A DNA stretch of 64,000 nt from Geoalkalibacter ferrihydriticus DSM 17813 (GTDB lineage: Bacteria > Desulfobacterota > Desulfuromonadia > Desulfuromonadales > Geoalkalibacteraceae). Below are positions 46,388 through 55,914 of this stretch, in pieces (the first letter of the stretch is position 1; every line of letters starts with the position of its first letter). The stretch is taken from assembly GCF_000820505.1 (NCBI RefSeq), contig NZ_JWJD01000001.1:583923-647922 (forward strand), written 5' to 3'. Under the pieces are notes generated by a model, which worked only from the letters and a program-made list of their open reading frames with translations, was not told the DNA's origin and searched no databases. The translations under genes and the position numbers were made by a program.

Positions 46388-47692
46388 ATGCGTAACAACA
46401 TCGTGCACATCGGTGCAGGCGAATTGACCTACGAAATACGCGCCATTGTTGACATTGCCGAAAAGCTCAATAAGCTCGGCATTAAGACCAATATGGAAAA
46501 TATCGGCGACCCGGTGGCCAAGGGGGAAAAGATTCCGGCCTGGATGAAAAAAATTGTTGCCGACCTGGCCATGCAGGATTGTTCTTACGGCTACTGCGCC
46601 ACCAAGGGGCTACTCGAAACGCGCCAGTTTCTTGCCGAGATGACCAATGCTCGCGGCAAGACCCAGATTACCGCAGAAGACATCATTTTTTTCAACGGAT
46701 TGGGCGATGCCATCCAGAAAGTCTACGGGCTACTACGGCGTGAGGCGCGCGTTATCGGCCCCTCCCCTACGTATTCAACCCACTCCTCGGGCGAGGCGGC
46801 TCACGCCGGACAACGCCCCGTGACCTATCGCCTGGATCCCGACAACAACTGGTATCCCGACCTCGATGATCTGCGTCTTTCGGTCAAATATAACCCCGCC
46901 ATCAGCGGCATTCTCATCATTAATCCCGACAATCCCACCGGCGCGGTCTATCCCGAGCGCATCCTCAAGGAAATCGTGGGTATTGCCAGGGAATACGACC
47001 TGTTTATCATCTGCGACGAGATCTATCACAACCTGGTCTATAACGGTGAATCGACCAAGCCGCTTTCTGATCTAATCGGCGAGGTGCCTGCCATCGCCAT
47101 GAAGGGCATCAGCAAGGAGCTGCCCTGGCCGGGATCGCGCTGTGGCTGGATCGAGGTGTACAACGCTGAACGCGATCCCATGTTTAAGCGCTATATCCAG
47201 AGTATCCTTGATTCGAAGATGGTGGAGGTCTGCTCGACCACCCTGCCCCAAAAGGCGATACCGCCTATTCTGAGCCACCCGGAATATTCCAAGTACCTGG
47301 ATTTGCGCAGGGCCCGCTACGAGCGCCACTCCAACATCGCCTACGACATCCTCAAAGAGGTGCCGGGCATTCAGGTCAATCGCACCAACGGCGCCTTTTA
47401 CATGAGCGTGGCGTTCAAGCCCGATCAGTTGACCTCTAAGCAGAGTCTACCCATCGCCAACCCCGAGGTGAAGGAGCTGGTGGAGCATCTGGTGAATCAG
47501 CCGGGAATCTCCCTCGACAAGCGCTTTGTCTATTACCTGCTGGCCGCGACAGGCATTTGCGTAGTACCGCTGTCCTCCTTCTGTACCCCGGAGAGAGGTT
47601 TTCGCATCACCCTGCTCGAGCTTGACGAAAAGGAATTTACTGCTATTTTCAGAACCATTGCGGCAACGATTACTGAGTATCTTAATTCCTGA
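46388..47692 (+). CDS. Class I PLP-dependent aminotransferase, possibly alanine-forming
   Basis: 434 residues. Fold type I aminotransferase: FFNGLGDAIQKVYGLL, GPSPTYSTHSSGEAAHAG, ILIINPDNPTGAVYPERILKEIV, FIICDEIYHNLVYNGE, PLP-binding lysine in MKGISKELPWPGSRCGWIEVYN and the carboxylate-binding Arg in GFRITLLE. The pattern fits the alanine/aspartate/aromatic group; AlaA-like alanine formation is inferred mainly from the alanine-rich leader upstream and is not proven. GGGAG lies 10-11 nt before the ATG. The gene stands alone, with gshA 57 bp further on, running the same way. Confidence 0.88.
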   Translation: MRNNIVHIGAGELTYEIRAIVDIAEKLNKLGIKTNMENIGDPVAKGEKIPAWMKKIVADLAMQDCSYGYCATKGLLETRQFLAEMTNARGKTQITAEDIIFFNGLGDAIQKVYGLLRREARVIGPSPTYSTHSSGEAAHAGQRPVTYRLDPDNNWYPDLDDLRLSVKYNPAISGILIINPDNPTGAVYPERILKEIVGIAREYDLFIICDEIYHNLVYNGESTKPLSDLIGEVPAIAMKGISKELPWPGSRCGWIEVYNAERDPMFKRYIQSILDSKMVEVCSTTLPQKAIPPILSHPEYSKYLDLRRARYERHSNIAYDILKEVPGIQVNRTNGAFYMSVAFKPDQLTSKQSLPIANPEVKELVEHLVNQPGISLDKRFVYYLLAATGICVVPLSSFCTPERGFRITLLELDEKEFTAIFRTIAATITEYLNS

Positions 47693-47749
47693 GGCTGGCG
47701 GACCCTTGCATCCCATTGTTCTTTCGCCGGAAAGTGATATGTTTTCCCC

Positions 47750-49147
47750 ATGACAACCTTGGCGAAAGAAGGTCTGGATACACCGGTCAGCGGTACAGAT
47801 GCGCTGATCGCCTACTTGGCGGCAAGTGCGCGCCCCGCTGAGCGCTGGGGCATAGGCGTTGAGTCAGAAAAGCTGGTGATTGATGCGCAAAGCGGCGAAG
47901 CCGCTGAATTTGCGCGCATCGAGGCCCTGTTGGGTCGCCTGGAGGGTCGCGCGGGCTGGTTGGGGATTCGTGAAGAAGGACGTCTGATCGCCCTGCACAG
48001 CGCGACCTCGTCCGTGACCCTGGAGCCGGGCGGCCAGTTGGAGCTTTCCGGCGAACTCTGCCCCGATATTCATTGCTGTTATGGTGATTTTGCCCGTCAC
48101 CATGAGGCGGTGGCGGCCGAGGCGGCGGACTTGGGCCTGGCGTTTCTGGGGCTCGGCACTCAGCCGTTCACACCCTTGGAGAACATCGGATGGGTGCCCA
48201 AGGACCGCTATCGCATCATGGGGCCCTACATGCGTCGCACCGGCGACCTGGGCCAGGCGATGATGAAGCAGAGCGCCGGCTTGCAGGTCAATCTTGATTT
48301 TTCCGACGAGGTCGACTGGATTGCCAAGGTACGCGTCGGCCTGTTGCTGGCACCGGTATTTTACGCTCTCTTTGCCAATTCGCCCCTGCTCGCCGGACGA
48401 CCCAGCGGCTTTCTCTCTACCCGCGGTGAAATCTGGGCGCGCACCGACCCTGAACGGACCGGGTTGTTGCCGGAGATTTTTCAGGAAGATGCCGGCTACG
48501 CCAGCTTCGTCGACTATGCCCTCGACGTGCCCATGTATTTTATCCACCGCCAGGGCCGCTATATTGCCCTGACCGCTGAGCGCCTGCCATTTCGCCGATA
48601 CCTGGAGAAAGGCTGGGGTGAGTATCGGGCTACCCTGGGGGATTGGGATCTGCATCTCTCGACGATTTTTACTGAAGTGCGCCTGCGGCCACAGATCGAG
48701 CTGCGTTCCGCCGATAGTCTGCCGCCGGTGTACACCCTGGCGGTGGCGGCTCTGGTCAAGGGGCTGTTGTATGACGCTGAATCTCTGGACGCAAGCTGGA
48801 GATTGTTGCACGCTGAACTTTATCCCCATTTGTCCGAGGTTTTTCCCGCCTCCTGGCGGGTCGGCCTGAAGGCCCCGGTGGGTCGCCGCAGCCTGGGCGA
48901 ACTCTGTCTTGATCTTCTGCAGTTGGCGCGAGAAGGTCTGGTGCGCCGCAGGGTTGCCAATCAGCGGGGATGGGATGAAACCATTTACCTCGACCCTATA
49001 GCGGAGCTGGCCGCCGAGGGGCAGACCCTGGCCGAGCGGCTCTTGGCTCGTTGGCAGGGATCGCGAGAGCAAAAAGTCAGGATTCTGCTCGATCACTGCG
49101 GCTTCGGTATGAATCCCCAACCCCCCCAAGGACGACGATCTGTGTAG
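47750..49147 (+). CDS. gshA: Glutamate-cysteine ligase, plant/alphaproteobacterial type
   Basis: 465 residues of the GCS2/EgtA superfamily. Family stretches include WGIGVESEKLVID, VTLEPGGQLELSGEL, FLGLGTQPFTPLENIGWVPKDRYRIMGPYM, MMKQSAGLQVNLDFSDEVDW and LSTIFTEVRLRPQIELRSAD. It joins glutamate and cysteine to gamma-glutamylcysteine. No glutathione synthetase is in the window, so the end product (glutathione or gamma-glutamylcysteine) is open. It converges on a gamma-glutamylcyclotransferase gene, with a bidirectional terminator between. Confidence 0.92.
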   Translation: MTTLAKEGLDTPVSGTDALIAYLAASARPAERWGIGVESEKLVIDAQSGEAAEFARIEALLGRLEGRAGWLGIREEGRLIALHSATSSVTLEPGGQLELSGELCPDIHCCYGDFARHHEAVAAEAADLGLAFLGLGTQPFTPLENIGWVPKDRYRIMGPYMRRTGDLGQAMMKQSAGLQVNLDFSDEVDWIAKVRVGLLLAPVFYALFANSPLLAGRPSGFLSTRGEIWARTDPERTGLLPEIFQEDAGYASFVDYALDVPMYFIHRQGRYIALTAERLPFRRYLEKGWGEYRATLGDWDLHLSTIFTEVRLRPQIELRSADSLPPVYTLAVAALVKGLLYDAESLDASWRLLHAELYPHLSEVFPASWRVGLKAPVGRRSLGELCLDLLQLAREGLVRRRVANQRGWDETIYLDPIAELAAEGQTLAERLLARWQGSREQKVRILLDHCGFGMNPQPPQGRRSV

Positions 49148-49312
49148 TTGCACAGTCGCGGCTGCCTGTTTGCGGAGCGATTTTTACGTGAATGGCGGTG
49201 GCGGGGGCTTGGATCCCTGGATATAGTATGAATCATCGGGGGCCTGTTGTGGCAGGCGGGCTTTCGATATGAAGACTCCCTTCTTCATTGCAAACTCCCT
49301 CTGGCAAAACCC

Positions 49313-49362
49313 TCAGGGCCGGTAATCGGGACATGCCTCCTCCCGAACCGGCCCTGACCCTT
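49313..49362. terminator. Terminator between gshA and gamma-glutamylcyclotransferase
   Basis: TCAGGGCCGGT (49313-49323) pairs with ACCGGCCCTGA (49347-49357), with a nested TCGGGA/TCCCGA stem, followed by CCCTTTTT on the plus strand and GGGTTTT on the minus strand. It can serve both converging genes. The preceding 165 bp after gshA hold no other recognisable feature. Confidence 0.85.
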
Positions 49363-49393
49363 TTTCTCCTCGGTGGTCCTCTCGCCCTCCAGC

Positions 49394-49834
49394 TCAGTCA
49401 GCGGTAAGATGTGATTTGAGAAATACCTGATAGTCCGCCGATAAACCATGAACCGCGGCGCCGCGGATCAGCGCGCCCAGATACTGGCGGCTCGGCTTAA
49501 GCCCGTTTTTGAATTTGGCGGCGCGGTAGACGACGCACTCGAGTTCGCCCTTGAAGGTCTGCACCTTAATGAGCTGGCGGCGATAGTGCCCTTTGTCCAC
49601 CCCTTCGTAGACATCAAGATTGGCCAGGCTTTCCTCGGGAACATCATAGATCACGCCCTCGGCAACGCTGCCGCGATGGTCCTGAATATCTGCCTTGCCG
49701 CTCCCATCCTCTCCTGGCTTGTGAAACACCAAGCGCATGCCGCGAATTTTCCCGGTACACACACGGCTGAAGCTCACGCCTCGCTGCGCAAGAACCTCAG
49801 GATCCATGTTGTGGCCATAGGCGAAATAGAGCAT
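49394..49834 (-). CDS. Gamma-glutamylcyclotransferase family protein
   Basis: 146 residues from ATG 49834 (MLYFAYGHNMDPEVL), with AAAGGAG 9 nt upstream. The YFAYGHNM glycine loop that binds the gamma-glutamyl group and GVIYDVPEESLANLDVYEGV, which holds the acidic catalytic region, are typical of GGCT/AIG2-like proteins. Known members cleave gamma-glutamyl amino acids or glutathione to 5-oxoproline. Placement head-on with gshA suggests turnover of gamma-glutamyl compounds. The substrate cannot be told. Confidence 0.87.
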   Translation of the reverse strand: MLYFAYGHNMDPEVLAQRGVSFSRVCTGKIRGMRLVFHKPGEDGSGKADIQDHRGSVAEGVIYDVPEESLANLDVYEGVDKGHYRRQLIKVQTFKGELECVVYRAAKFKNGLKPSRQYLGALIRGAAVHGLSADYQVFLKSHLTAD

Positions 49835-50030
49835 CTGCGAACTCCTTTCCACATAAAGAAAAAAAGCTTTTACAATCCTTCCTATTCTACCAACCAAATC
49901 CGAGTTTTTTCAGAGAGTCCTTGAATTTGAAGGCCGGCCCTGTTTGAATCTTAGGGATGTATCTTTGTAGCCATTGAGCAGCAATGACGTTTCGGGCCTT
50001 AGGGCCTAAGGGTTGAGCGGCGCGGTGAAT

Positions 50031-50053
50031 GCCTGAGGCGCAGGCGCGTTTTT
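50031..50053 (+). terminator. Terminator-like hairpin in the transketolase leader
   Basis: GCCTG (50031-50035) and CAGGC (50041-50045) form a short stem followed by GCG and five T (50049-50053), 67 nt ahead of the transketolase ATG. Weak (5-bp stem), but the position would allow attenuation. The rest of 49835-50120 shows no gene. Confidence 0.3.
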
Positions 50054-50120
50054 GCCGCAAAGGCTGCCGCCGCGCTCCGCGGTGCCTACTAAGCGCTACG
50101 TACCCTCAAAGGAGAAATCA

Positions 50121-52151
50121 ATGACTCGGGAACCTCTGGATGCCGTCCTCGCCCGCTCAACCATCGATACCTTGCGATTTTTGGCTGCTGACGCCGTGGA
50201 AAGGGCCCGCTCGGGTCATCCCGGAACGCCCATGGAAGCGGCTCCCCTCGCCTATCTGTTGTATCGCCGTCATTTGCGTCACAATCCGGCCGATCCGGCG
50301 TGGCCGGGGCGCGATCGGCTGGTGCTGTCCTGCGGCCATGCCTCCATGCTGCTCTACGGTGTCCTGCACCTGGCGGGCTACGCCTTATCCCTGGATGATT
50401 TAAAGAATTTCCGCCAGTTGCACAGCCCAGCCGCGGGCCATCCCGAATTCGGTCATGCGCCGGGAGTGGAGACCACCACCGGCCCTCTGGGGCAGGGGCT
50501 GGGGGTGAGCGTCGGCATGGCCATGGGCGGCCGGTTTCTAGCCGAACAGGTCAGCGCAGAGCTGTTCAATTATCGGGTCTACGCCCTGTGTTCCGACGGC
50601 GATCTTATGGAGGGGCTCAGCAGCGAAGCGGCCTCCCTGGCCGGACATCTACACCTGGGCAATCTCATTGTTGTCTATCTCGACAACCGCATCACCATCG
50701 AAGGGGAAACCAGCCTGGCTTTCAGCGAGCAGGTGGCGACGCGCTTTCTTGCCTACGACTGGCAGGTTCTTCAGGTCGAGGGAGAGAATTTAACGGAAAT
50801 CGAGATGGCCCTGAACGCGGCCAAGGCCGATCCACGTCCCTCGCTGATCATCGCCCGCACCCATATCGCACCCGGCGCGCCGACCAAACAGGACAGCGCC
50901 GAAGCGCACGGAGCCCCCCTGGGCGCTGAGGAGTTGGCCGCAACCAAGAGCGCCTACGGCTGGGATCCGCATCAAAGCTTCCTGGTGTCCGAGGAGGTCC
51001 GTGCCCACATGGGCGCATGTCGGACGCGCGGTAGGCATCTCCAGCAGCAGTGGCAGGAGCTGTTGCGAGACCTGGAGAAAAATCCCTCGGCAGGCCTGCT
51101 AAACTGGTTGCGCAGCCGTGATGGCGCCTTGCCTGAGGGCTGGGATCTGCATCTGCCGGCGTTCGGTGCGGCAGACGGGCCTCTGGCCACGCGCCAGGCA
51201 AGCGGTATCGTGCTCAACGCCCTGGCCGCGCGCTTGCCGTTGCTGCTCGGCGGCTCGGCCGACCTGGCGCCATCCACCAACACCAGCCTCAAGGGCGAAC
51301 GATCATTCTCGCGCACCGGCAGCGGCCGCAACCTGCATTTCGGGGTGCGCGAACACGCCATGGGTGCGGTGCTCAACGGCCTCAGCCATACGCCCGGGCT
51401 GATCGCTTACGGTGCCACTTTCCTTATTTTTTCGGATTACATGCGTCCTCCCATGCGTCTGGCGGCGATGATGGGGCTGGCTCCCATCTATGTTTTTACC
51501 CACGATTCCATCGCCCTGGGCGAGGACGGCCCCACCCATCAACCCGTGGAACAGTTGCCGGGACTGCGCGCTCTGCCCAACTTGCATGTCATCCGCCCCG
51601 CCGACGCCAACGAGACGGCCGAAGCCTGGCGTTTGGCGGTGGAGCGGCGCAACGGGCCCACGGCTCTGGTCCTCAGCCGCCAGGGGCTGCCGGTGCTGGA
51701 TCCTGATCGCTACGCTCCGGCTGACGGCGTGCGGCGCGGCGGTTACGTTTTGGCTGAGGAAGAGGGCGATTTGCAGGCCCTGCTCCTGGCTACCGGCGCC
51801 GAAGTCCATGTGGCGCTGGCGGCGCGTGAGTTGTTGCAGGCCGAAGGTGTGGCAACGCGGGTGGTCAGCCTGCCCTGCTGGGAAAAATTTGCCGAGCAGG
51901 CCGAGAGCTATCGTCGGCAGGTGCTGCCCCCGAGTTGCCGCGCGCGCGTGGCCATAGAGGCGGCTTCGCCTCTGGGCTGGGAGCGCTGGGTGGGCACCGA
52001 GGGCGAAGTCATCGGCATGCGCGGTTTCGGCGCGAGTGCCCCAGGCGCCGTCCTGCTGGAGCATTTCGGCTTCACTCCCGAAGCCGTCGGCAAGAGGGTC
52101 AAGGAGTTGCTGGCCAGAAGCAAAGACGTCAACCCTGACGCGCAGAGCTGA
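50121..52151 (+). CDS. tkt: Transketolase
   Basis: 676 residues from ATG 50121 with AAAGGAG 7 nt upstream. Thiamine diphosphate motif CSDGDLMEGLSSEAASLAGHLHLGNLIVVYLDN; ARSGHPGTPMEAAPLAYLLY near the start; GPLGQGLGVSVGMAMG; second half with HFGVREHAMGAVLNGLSH, FTHDSIALGEDGPTHQPVEQL and LRALPNLHVIRPADANE. All usual catalytic histidines are visible. It exchanges two-carbon units between sugar phosphates in the pentose phosphate pathway. No other pathway gene is adjacent; the BCCT transporter follows after 42 bp. Confidence 0.96.
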   Translation: MTREPLDAVLARSTIDTLRFLAADAVERARSGHPGTPMEAAPLAYLLYRRHLRHNPADPAWPGRDRLVLSCGHASMLLYGVLHLAGYALSLDDLKNFRQLHSPAAGHPEFGHAPGVETTTGPLGQGLGVSVGMAMGGRFLAEQVSAELFNYRVYALCSDGDLMEGLSSEAASLAGHLHLGNLIVVYLDNRITIEGETSLAFSEQVATRFLAYDWQVLQVEGENLTEIEMALNAAKADPRPSLIIARTHIAPGAPTKQDSAEAHGAPLGAEELAATKSAYGWDPHQSFLVSEEVRAHMGACRTRGRHLQQQWQELLRDLEKNPSAGLLNWLRSRDGALPEGWDLHLPAFGAADGPLATRQASGIVLNALAARLPLLLGGSADLAPSTNTSLKGERSFSRTGSGRNLHFGVREHAMGAVLNGLSHTPGLIAYGATFLIFSDYMRPPMRLAAMMGLAPIYVFTHDSIALGEDGPTHQPVEQLPGLRALPNLHVIRPADANETAEAWRLAVERRNGPTALVLSRQGLPVLDPDRYAPADGVRRGGYVLAEEEGDLQALLLATGAEVHVALAARELLQAEGVATRVVSLPCWEKFAEQAESYRRQVLPPSCRARVAIEAASPLGWERWVGTEGEVIGMRGFGASAPGAVLLEHFGFTPEAVGKRVKELLARSKDVNPDAQS

Positions 52152-52193
52152 TGGGTTCCTGGTTTGAAAACCGATGAAATCAAGGAGAGATGC

Positions 52194-54182
52194 ATGGCGA
52201 AAAAAGAAGAAGTCCCTAAGCCTAAGCTCCGCATTCAAATCAATCCCCCGGTGTTTTTCATATCCAGCGCCCTGGCAGTCATTTTCGTGCTCTTCGCCGT
52301 AATCGCGCCGGAGACGGCCGGAGAGTTGTTCTCCAATATCCAGGCGTGGGTGTCGCATTCGGCGGGCTGGTTCTACGTGATTTCCGTGGCCGGTTTTCTG
52401 GTATTCGTAGTGCTTCTGGCGATCTCGGATTACGGACGCATCAAGCTTGGCCCCGATCACAGTCAGCCCGACTACAGCTACACCTCCTGGTTCGCCATGC
52501 TGTTTTCGGCGGGCATGGGCATCGGGCTGATGTTTTTTGGGGTGGCCGAGCCGGTCATGCATTATGTCAGCCCGCCCGTCGGCCTCGGCGAAACTCCGGC
52601 GGCGGCGCGCGAGGCCATGAAGATCACCTTTTTTCACTGGGGTGTGCATGCCTGGGCCATCTACGCCGTGGTCGCTCTGTCTCTGGCCTATTTCGCCTTT
52701 CGGCATGATCTGCCCCTGACCATCCGCTCCTCCCTCTATCCGTTGATCGGCGAGCGCATACACGGCCCCATCGGCCATGCGGTAGATATTTTCGCGGTGC
52801 TCGGCACCATCTTCGGCGTGGCAACCTCCCTGGGCTTCGGTGTCATTCAGGTCAATTCAGGGCTCAATTACCTGTTCGGCGTGCCCACCACCATCGGCGT
52901 ACAGATCATCCTCATCGCGGCGATTACCGCCGTCGCCACCCTCTCCGTGGGTTTGGGGCTCGATGCCGGCATTCGCCGCATCTCCGAGCTCAACATGATC
53001 CTGGCCGTGATTCTCATCAGTTTCGTACTGGTGGCGGGGCCGACGGTTTTTCTTTTGCAGACTCTGGTGCAGAACACCGGCGAGTATCTCTCAAGCCTGT
53101 TCCGCATGACTTTCAACCTCTATGCCTATGAGCCGACCACCTGGATCGGCGGTTGGACCCTGTTCTACTGGGGCTGGTGGATCGCCTGGTCGCCCTTCGT
53201 CGGCATGTTCATCGCGCGGGTGTCGCGCGGCCGTACCATCCGCGAATTCGTTATCGGCGTACTGATGGTGCCGGTGGGCTTTACCTTCATGTGGATGACC
53301 TTTTTCGGCGACACGGCCATTCACATGATCCTCATGCAGGGCGTCACCGAGCTGGCCGATGCCGTGGCGGCGGATACTTCGGTGGCACTCTTTCAGTTCT
53401 TCGAGCATCTGCCTTTCTCCGGGGTCATGTCCTTGCTGGCCACGTTGCTGGTTATCACCTTTTTCGTCACCTCGTCGGACTCGGGCTCCCTGGTGGTCGA
53501 TATGCTCACCTCCGGGGGCAAGGAAGAGTCGCCGACCTGGCAGCGGATTTTCTGGGCGGTGATCGAGGGAATCGTCGCCGCGGCGCTGCTCCTGGCCGGC
53601 GGACTGGGTGCCCTGCAGACGGCCACCATCGCCAGCGCCCTGCCCTTTACGATGATCATGATTCTGATGTGCTGGGGCCTGCTGCGCGCCCTGCGCATCG
53701 AGTCTTTCAAGCGCATGAGCCTGCGCGAGGCGCGGGTTGCGCCGCGCGGCCCGCACGCCGCCATGAACTGGCAGCGCCGGGTGCGTTCCATGGTTTATCA
53801 CCCCAAGCGTCGCGAAGTGGTGCGCTACCTCAAAGAGGTGGTCAGCCCGGCGTTGAACGAGGTCGCCGCCGAGTTGAAAAAGATGAATCTCGACGCGCGG
53901 GTCAGCGAAGACGACCAGGATCAGGTGTGGGTGGAAGTCCGGCACGGCGAGGAAATCGACTTTTACTACTCGGTGCACCCGCAGCCCTATGAGCCGCCGA
54001 CCTTCGTGCTGCGCGATACCCAGCCCGAGCGCCTCGAGGCGCTTAAATATTACCGCGCCGAGGTCCACCTGAGCGAAGGTGGGCAGGACTACGACATCAT
54101 GGGCTGGAGTAAAAGCGACGTGATCAACGACGTGCTCGATCAATACGAGCGGCACATGCATTTTCTCTCCAGCGTACGCTGA
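52194..54182 (+). CDS. BCCT-family betaine/choline/carnitine transporter with C-terminal extension
   Basis: 662 residues from ATG 52194 (AAGGAG 7 nt upstream). Twelve membrane helices, with the BCCT glycine motif AGMGIGLMFFGVAEPVMHY in TM3 and the signature FYWGWWIAWSPFVGMFIARVSRGRTIREF in TM8, which holds the tryptophan box. The last ~140 residues (from about 520) form a cytoplasmic extension (PALNEVAAELKKMNLDARVSEDDQD...) like that of BetT, where the C-terminus senses osmotic strength. Secondary sodium- or proton-coupled uptake of betaine or choline is likely. It opens the osmoprotectant block that continues with a porin and ProVWX. Confidence 0.93.
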   Translation: MAKKEEVPKPKLRIQINPPVFFISSALAVIFVLFAVIAPETAGELFSNIQAWVSHSAGWFYVISVAGFLVFVVLLAISDYGRIKLGPDHSQPDYSYTSWFAMLFSAGMGIGLMFFGVAEPVMHYVSPPVGLGETPAAAREAMKITFFHWGVHAWAIYAVVALSLAYFAFRHDLPLTIRSSLYPLIGERIHGPIGHAVDIFAVLGTIFGVATSLGFGVIQVNSGLNYLFGVPTTIGVQIILIAAITAVATLSVGLGLDAGIRRISELNMILAVILISFVLVAGPTVFLLQTLVQNTGEYLSSLFRMTFNLYAYEPTTWIGGWTLFYWGWWIAWSPFVGMFIARVSRGRTIREFVIGVLMVPVGFTFMWMTFFGDTAIHMILMQGVTELADAVAADTSVALFQFFEHLPFSGVMSLLATLLVITFFVTSSDSGSLVVDMLTSGGKEESPTWQRIFWAVIEGIVAAALLLAGGLGALQTATIASALPFTMIMILMCWGLLRALRIESFKRMSLREARVAPRGPHAAMNWQRRVRSMVYHPKRREVVRYLKEVVSPALNEVAAELKKMNLDARVSEDDQDQVWVEVRHGEEIDFYYSVHPQPYEPPTFVLRDTQPERLEALKYYRAEVHLSEGGQDYDIMGWSKSDVINDVLDQYERHMHFLSSVR

Positions 54183-54187
54183 GCCCT

Positions 54188-54223
54188 CACTCGCGCCCCT
54201 GGACCCCAGGGGCGCGAGTGGGT
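54188..54223 (+). terminator. Strong hairpin after the BCCT gene
   Basis: A 15-bp perfect stem, CACTCGCGCCCCTGG (54188-54202) with its complement (54206-54220), 3-nt loop, followed by GGTTT. The T-run is short. Confidence 0.7.
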
Positions 54224-54571
54224 TTGAATCTGTGCGAAAACGCTCCGGCGCAATGCTGATTCAGTGATCTCTGCGCATGAAAGAGAGAAAAAAGCTGAAA
54301 CTTGACAGCGGTTTTTCAATGTTATAGGGTGACCCCCTGCCGGATGTTCAATCAATACTAAGCAAAAAAATCAAGCGTACAATCTTGTCTGCTGCGCTAA
54401 AAAATGGAAACAGTCATGACCTGCCACGGTTTGATCCATTGATCTGTTTTTCCACTATTTCCCTAAGGACATTTTTTTGTTTTCTGAATGTCGCACCTCT
54501 GCGCCCGCGCCGAGGTGTGGCATGGTGTTTTTTTTAACGGGTTGAATTTCCATGAGAAGGAGGATTTTTCC
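54224..54571 (+). promoter_or_regulatory. Long leader region of the porin-proVWX genes
   Basis: No gene seen. A perfect -35 TTGACA at 54302-54307 with TATAGG at 54323-54328 (15-bp spacing, rather short) is the best promoter candidate, which would give a 5' leader of about 235 nt. The region 54355-54480 is AT-rich. No riboswitch was recognised. Confidence 0.35.
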
Positions 54572-55825
54572 ATGAAAAAAATGGCTAGGTATCTCGCTTT
54601 TTTTCTCGTCTGCGCCCTGACGGCACCTGCCGCCGCCCTGGCCCTGGATGAGGAGCATATCCGCAAGCTCGAAGAGCGTATCGCCGAGCTTGAACAGTCC
54701 TACGCAGAAGAGTTGAAAGAGGAATCGCAGAGCGGCATCCGTTTCGGCGGCGCCGTACGCGTGCAGTACAGCTACACCGACTGGGACGCCGGCAACAAGG
54801 AGCGTGGCGGCGACTTCAATTTCGATACCTTTCGCCTCAACCTCGACGGCGAGATCAAGGACATGATCCTTTCCGCCGAGTACCGGTTCTATCCCTCCGA
54901 CGACTGGCACGCGCCCCATCATGCCTGGATCGGCTACAACTTCACCGACCAGCTGCAGGGGCAGATCGGCATTCACCAGGTGCCCTTCGGCCTGCTGCCC
55001 TTTGCCAGCCACAATTTCTGGTTCAGCGGCGCCTATTACGTAGGTCTCGAAGATGACTACGACATGGGGCTGAAGTTTCTCTACAACCAGGGTCCCTGGG
55101 ATCTCGCCCTCGCCTTCTACAAGAACGAAGAATTGGGCAACGCCGGCAACGCCGGACGCTATTCGGTGGACGTGATCAGCAACGCCGACGGCGGCTTCGC
55201 CGGCGCGCAGCCCGCCGGTAACCGCGAAACCAACCAGTTCAACCTGCGCCTCGCCCACACCCTCGACCACGGCGATTTCGGCACCACCGAGCTGGGCGGC
55301 AGCGGCCAGTGGGGCCAGCTCTACAACAACAACACCGGTAAGACCGGCGACCATTGGGCGACCGCTCTGCACCTCAACGGCAACTACGGGCGCTGGAACG
55401 TGCAGCTGCAGTGGGCGCGCTACGAGCACAATCCGAAAAACCTCGACGCGATAGAATTGGCCGATGACTCCTTCTTGCCCCTCAGAAACGACATCATCAC
55501 CATGGGCGCCTACAGCTTTTCCTGGGGCGTGCCGGCCAAGGCCGACATCGGCATCCTCAATGTGGCCTACACTCAGCCGCTCAACTGGGGACCCATCGAC
55601 AGCCTGACCTTCTATTCCGACAACACCCTCATCGAGCCGGACAAGGATCGCTTCAACAGCATCTGGCAGAACGTGGTGGGCTGCATGATCGCTTCCGGCC
55701 CGGTGTTTACCTATGTCGACGTGATCTCCGGCAAGAACATGATTTTCAGCGGCGGCGACATGGTCGGCGCCGGCAACGAGGGGCGCACCACGCGTCTCAA
55801 TATCAACTTCGGTTATTATTTCTAG
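54572..55825 (+). CDS. Outer-membrane beta-barrel porin
   Basis: 417 residues from ATG 54572 with AAGGAGG 8 nt upstream. Signal peptide MKKMARYLAFFLVCALTAPAAALA, a short coiled coil (EEHIRKLEERIAELEQSYAEELKEE) that may trimerise or reach the cell wall, then a phosphate-selective-porin-like barrel with alternating strands (IRFGGAVRVQYSYTDWDAG, LSAEYRFYPSDDWHAPHHAWIGYNF) ending in the outer-membrane signal Phe (LNINFGYYF). It resembles porins of the OprP/O or DcaP type. Position between a BCCT carrier and ProVWX suggests it admits osmoprotectants. Codon use is strongly biased to C-ending codons (AAC, GGC, TAC), in line with high expression. Confidence 0.88.
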   Translation: MKKMARYLAFFLVCALTAPAAALALDEEHIRKLEERIAELEQSYAEELKEESQSGIRFGGAVRVQYSYTDWDAGNKERGGDFNFDTFRLNLDGEIKDMILSAEYRFYPSDDWHAPHHAWIGYNFTDQLQGQIGIHQVPFGLLPFASHNFWFSGAYYVGLEDDYDMGLKFLYNQGPWDLALAFYKNEELGNAGNAGRYSVDVISNADGGFAGAQPAGNRETNQFNLRLAHTLDHGDFGTTELGGSGQWGQLYNNNTGKTGDHWATALHLNGNYGRWNVQLQWARYEHNPKNLDAIELADDSFLPLRNDIITMGAYSFSWGVPAKADIGILNVAYTQPLNWGPIDSLTFYSDNTLIEPDKDRFNSIWQNVVGCMIASGPVFTYVDVISGKNMIFSGGDMVGAGNEGRTTRLNINFGYYF

Positions 55826-55831
55826 TCCCTG

Positions 55832-55855
55832 GGGGCGCCCCTCGGCGGGCGCCCC
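55832..55855 (+). terminator. GC-rich hairpin between porin and proV
   Basis: GGGGCGCCC (55832-55840) pairs with GGGCGCCCC (55847-55855); no T-run follows. It probably protects the porin mRNA 3' end or reduces read-through into proV rather than stopping transcription fully. Confidence 0.5.
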
Positions 55856-55914
55856 ACCCTCGCATCTTCAGGTTTTTCCCCGAGCAATCGCAGTTAAAGA
55901 AAGCAGGTCCTGCC

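Noticed and set aside
54519-54535. Sigma54-like GG..GC promoter before the porin
   Set aside because: GTGTGGCATGG is present but no GC dinucleotide at the right -12 spacing.
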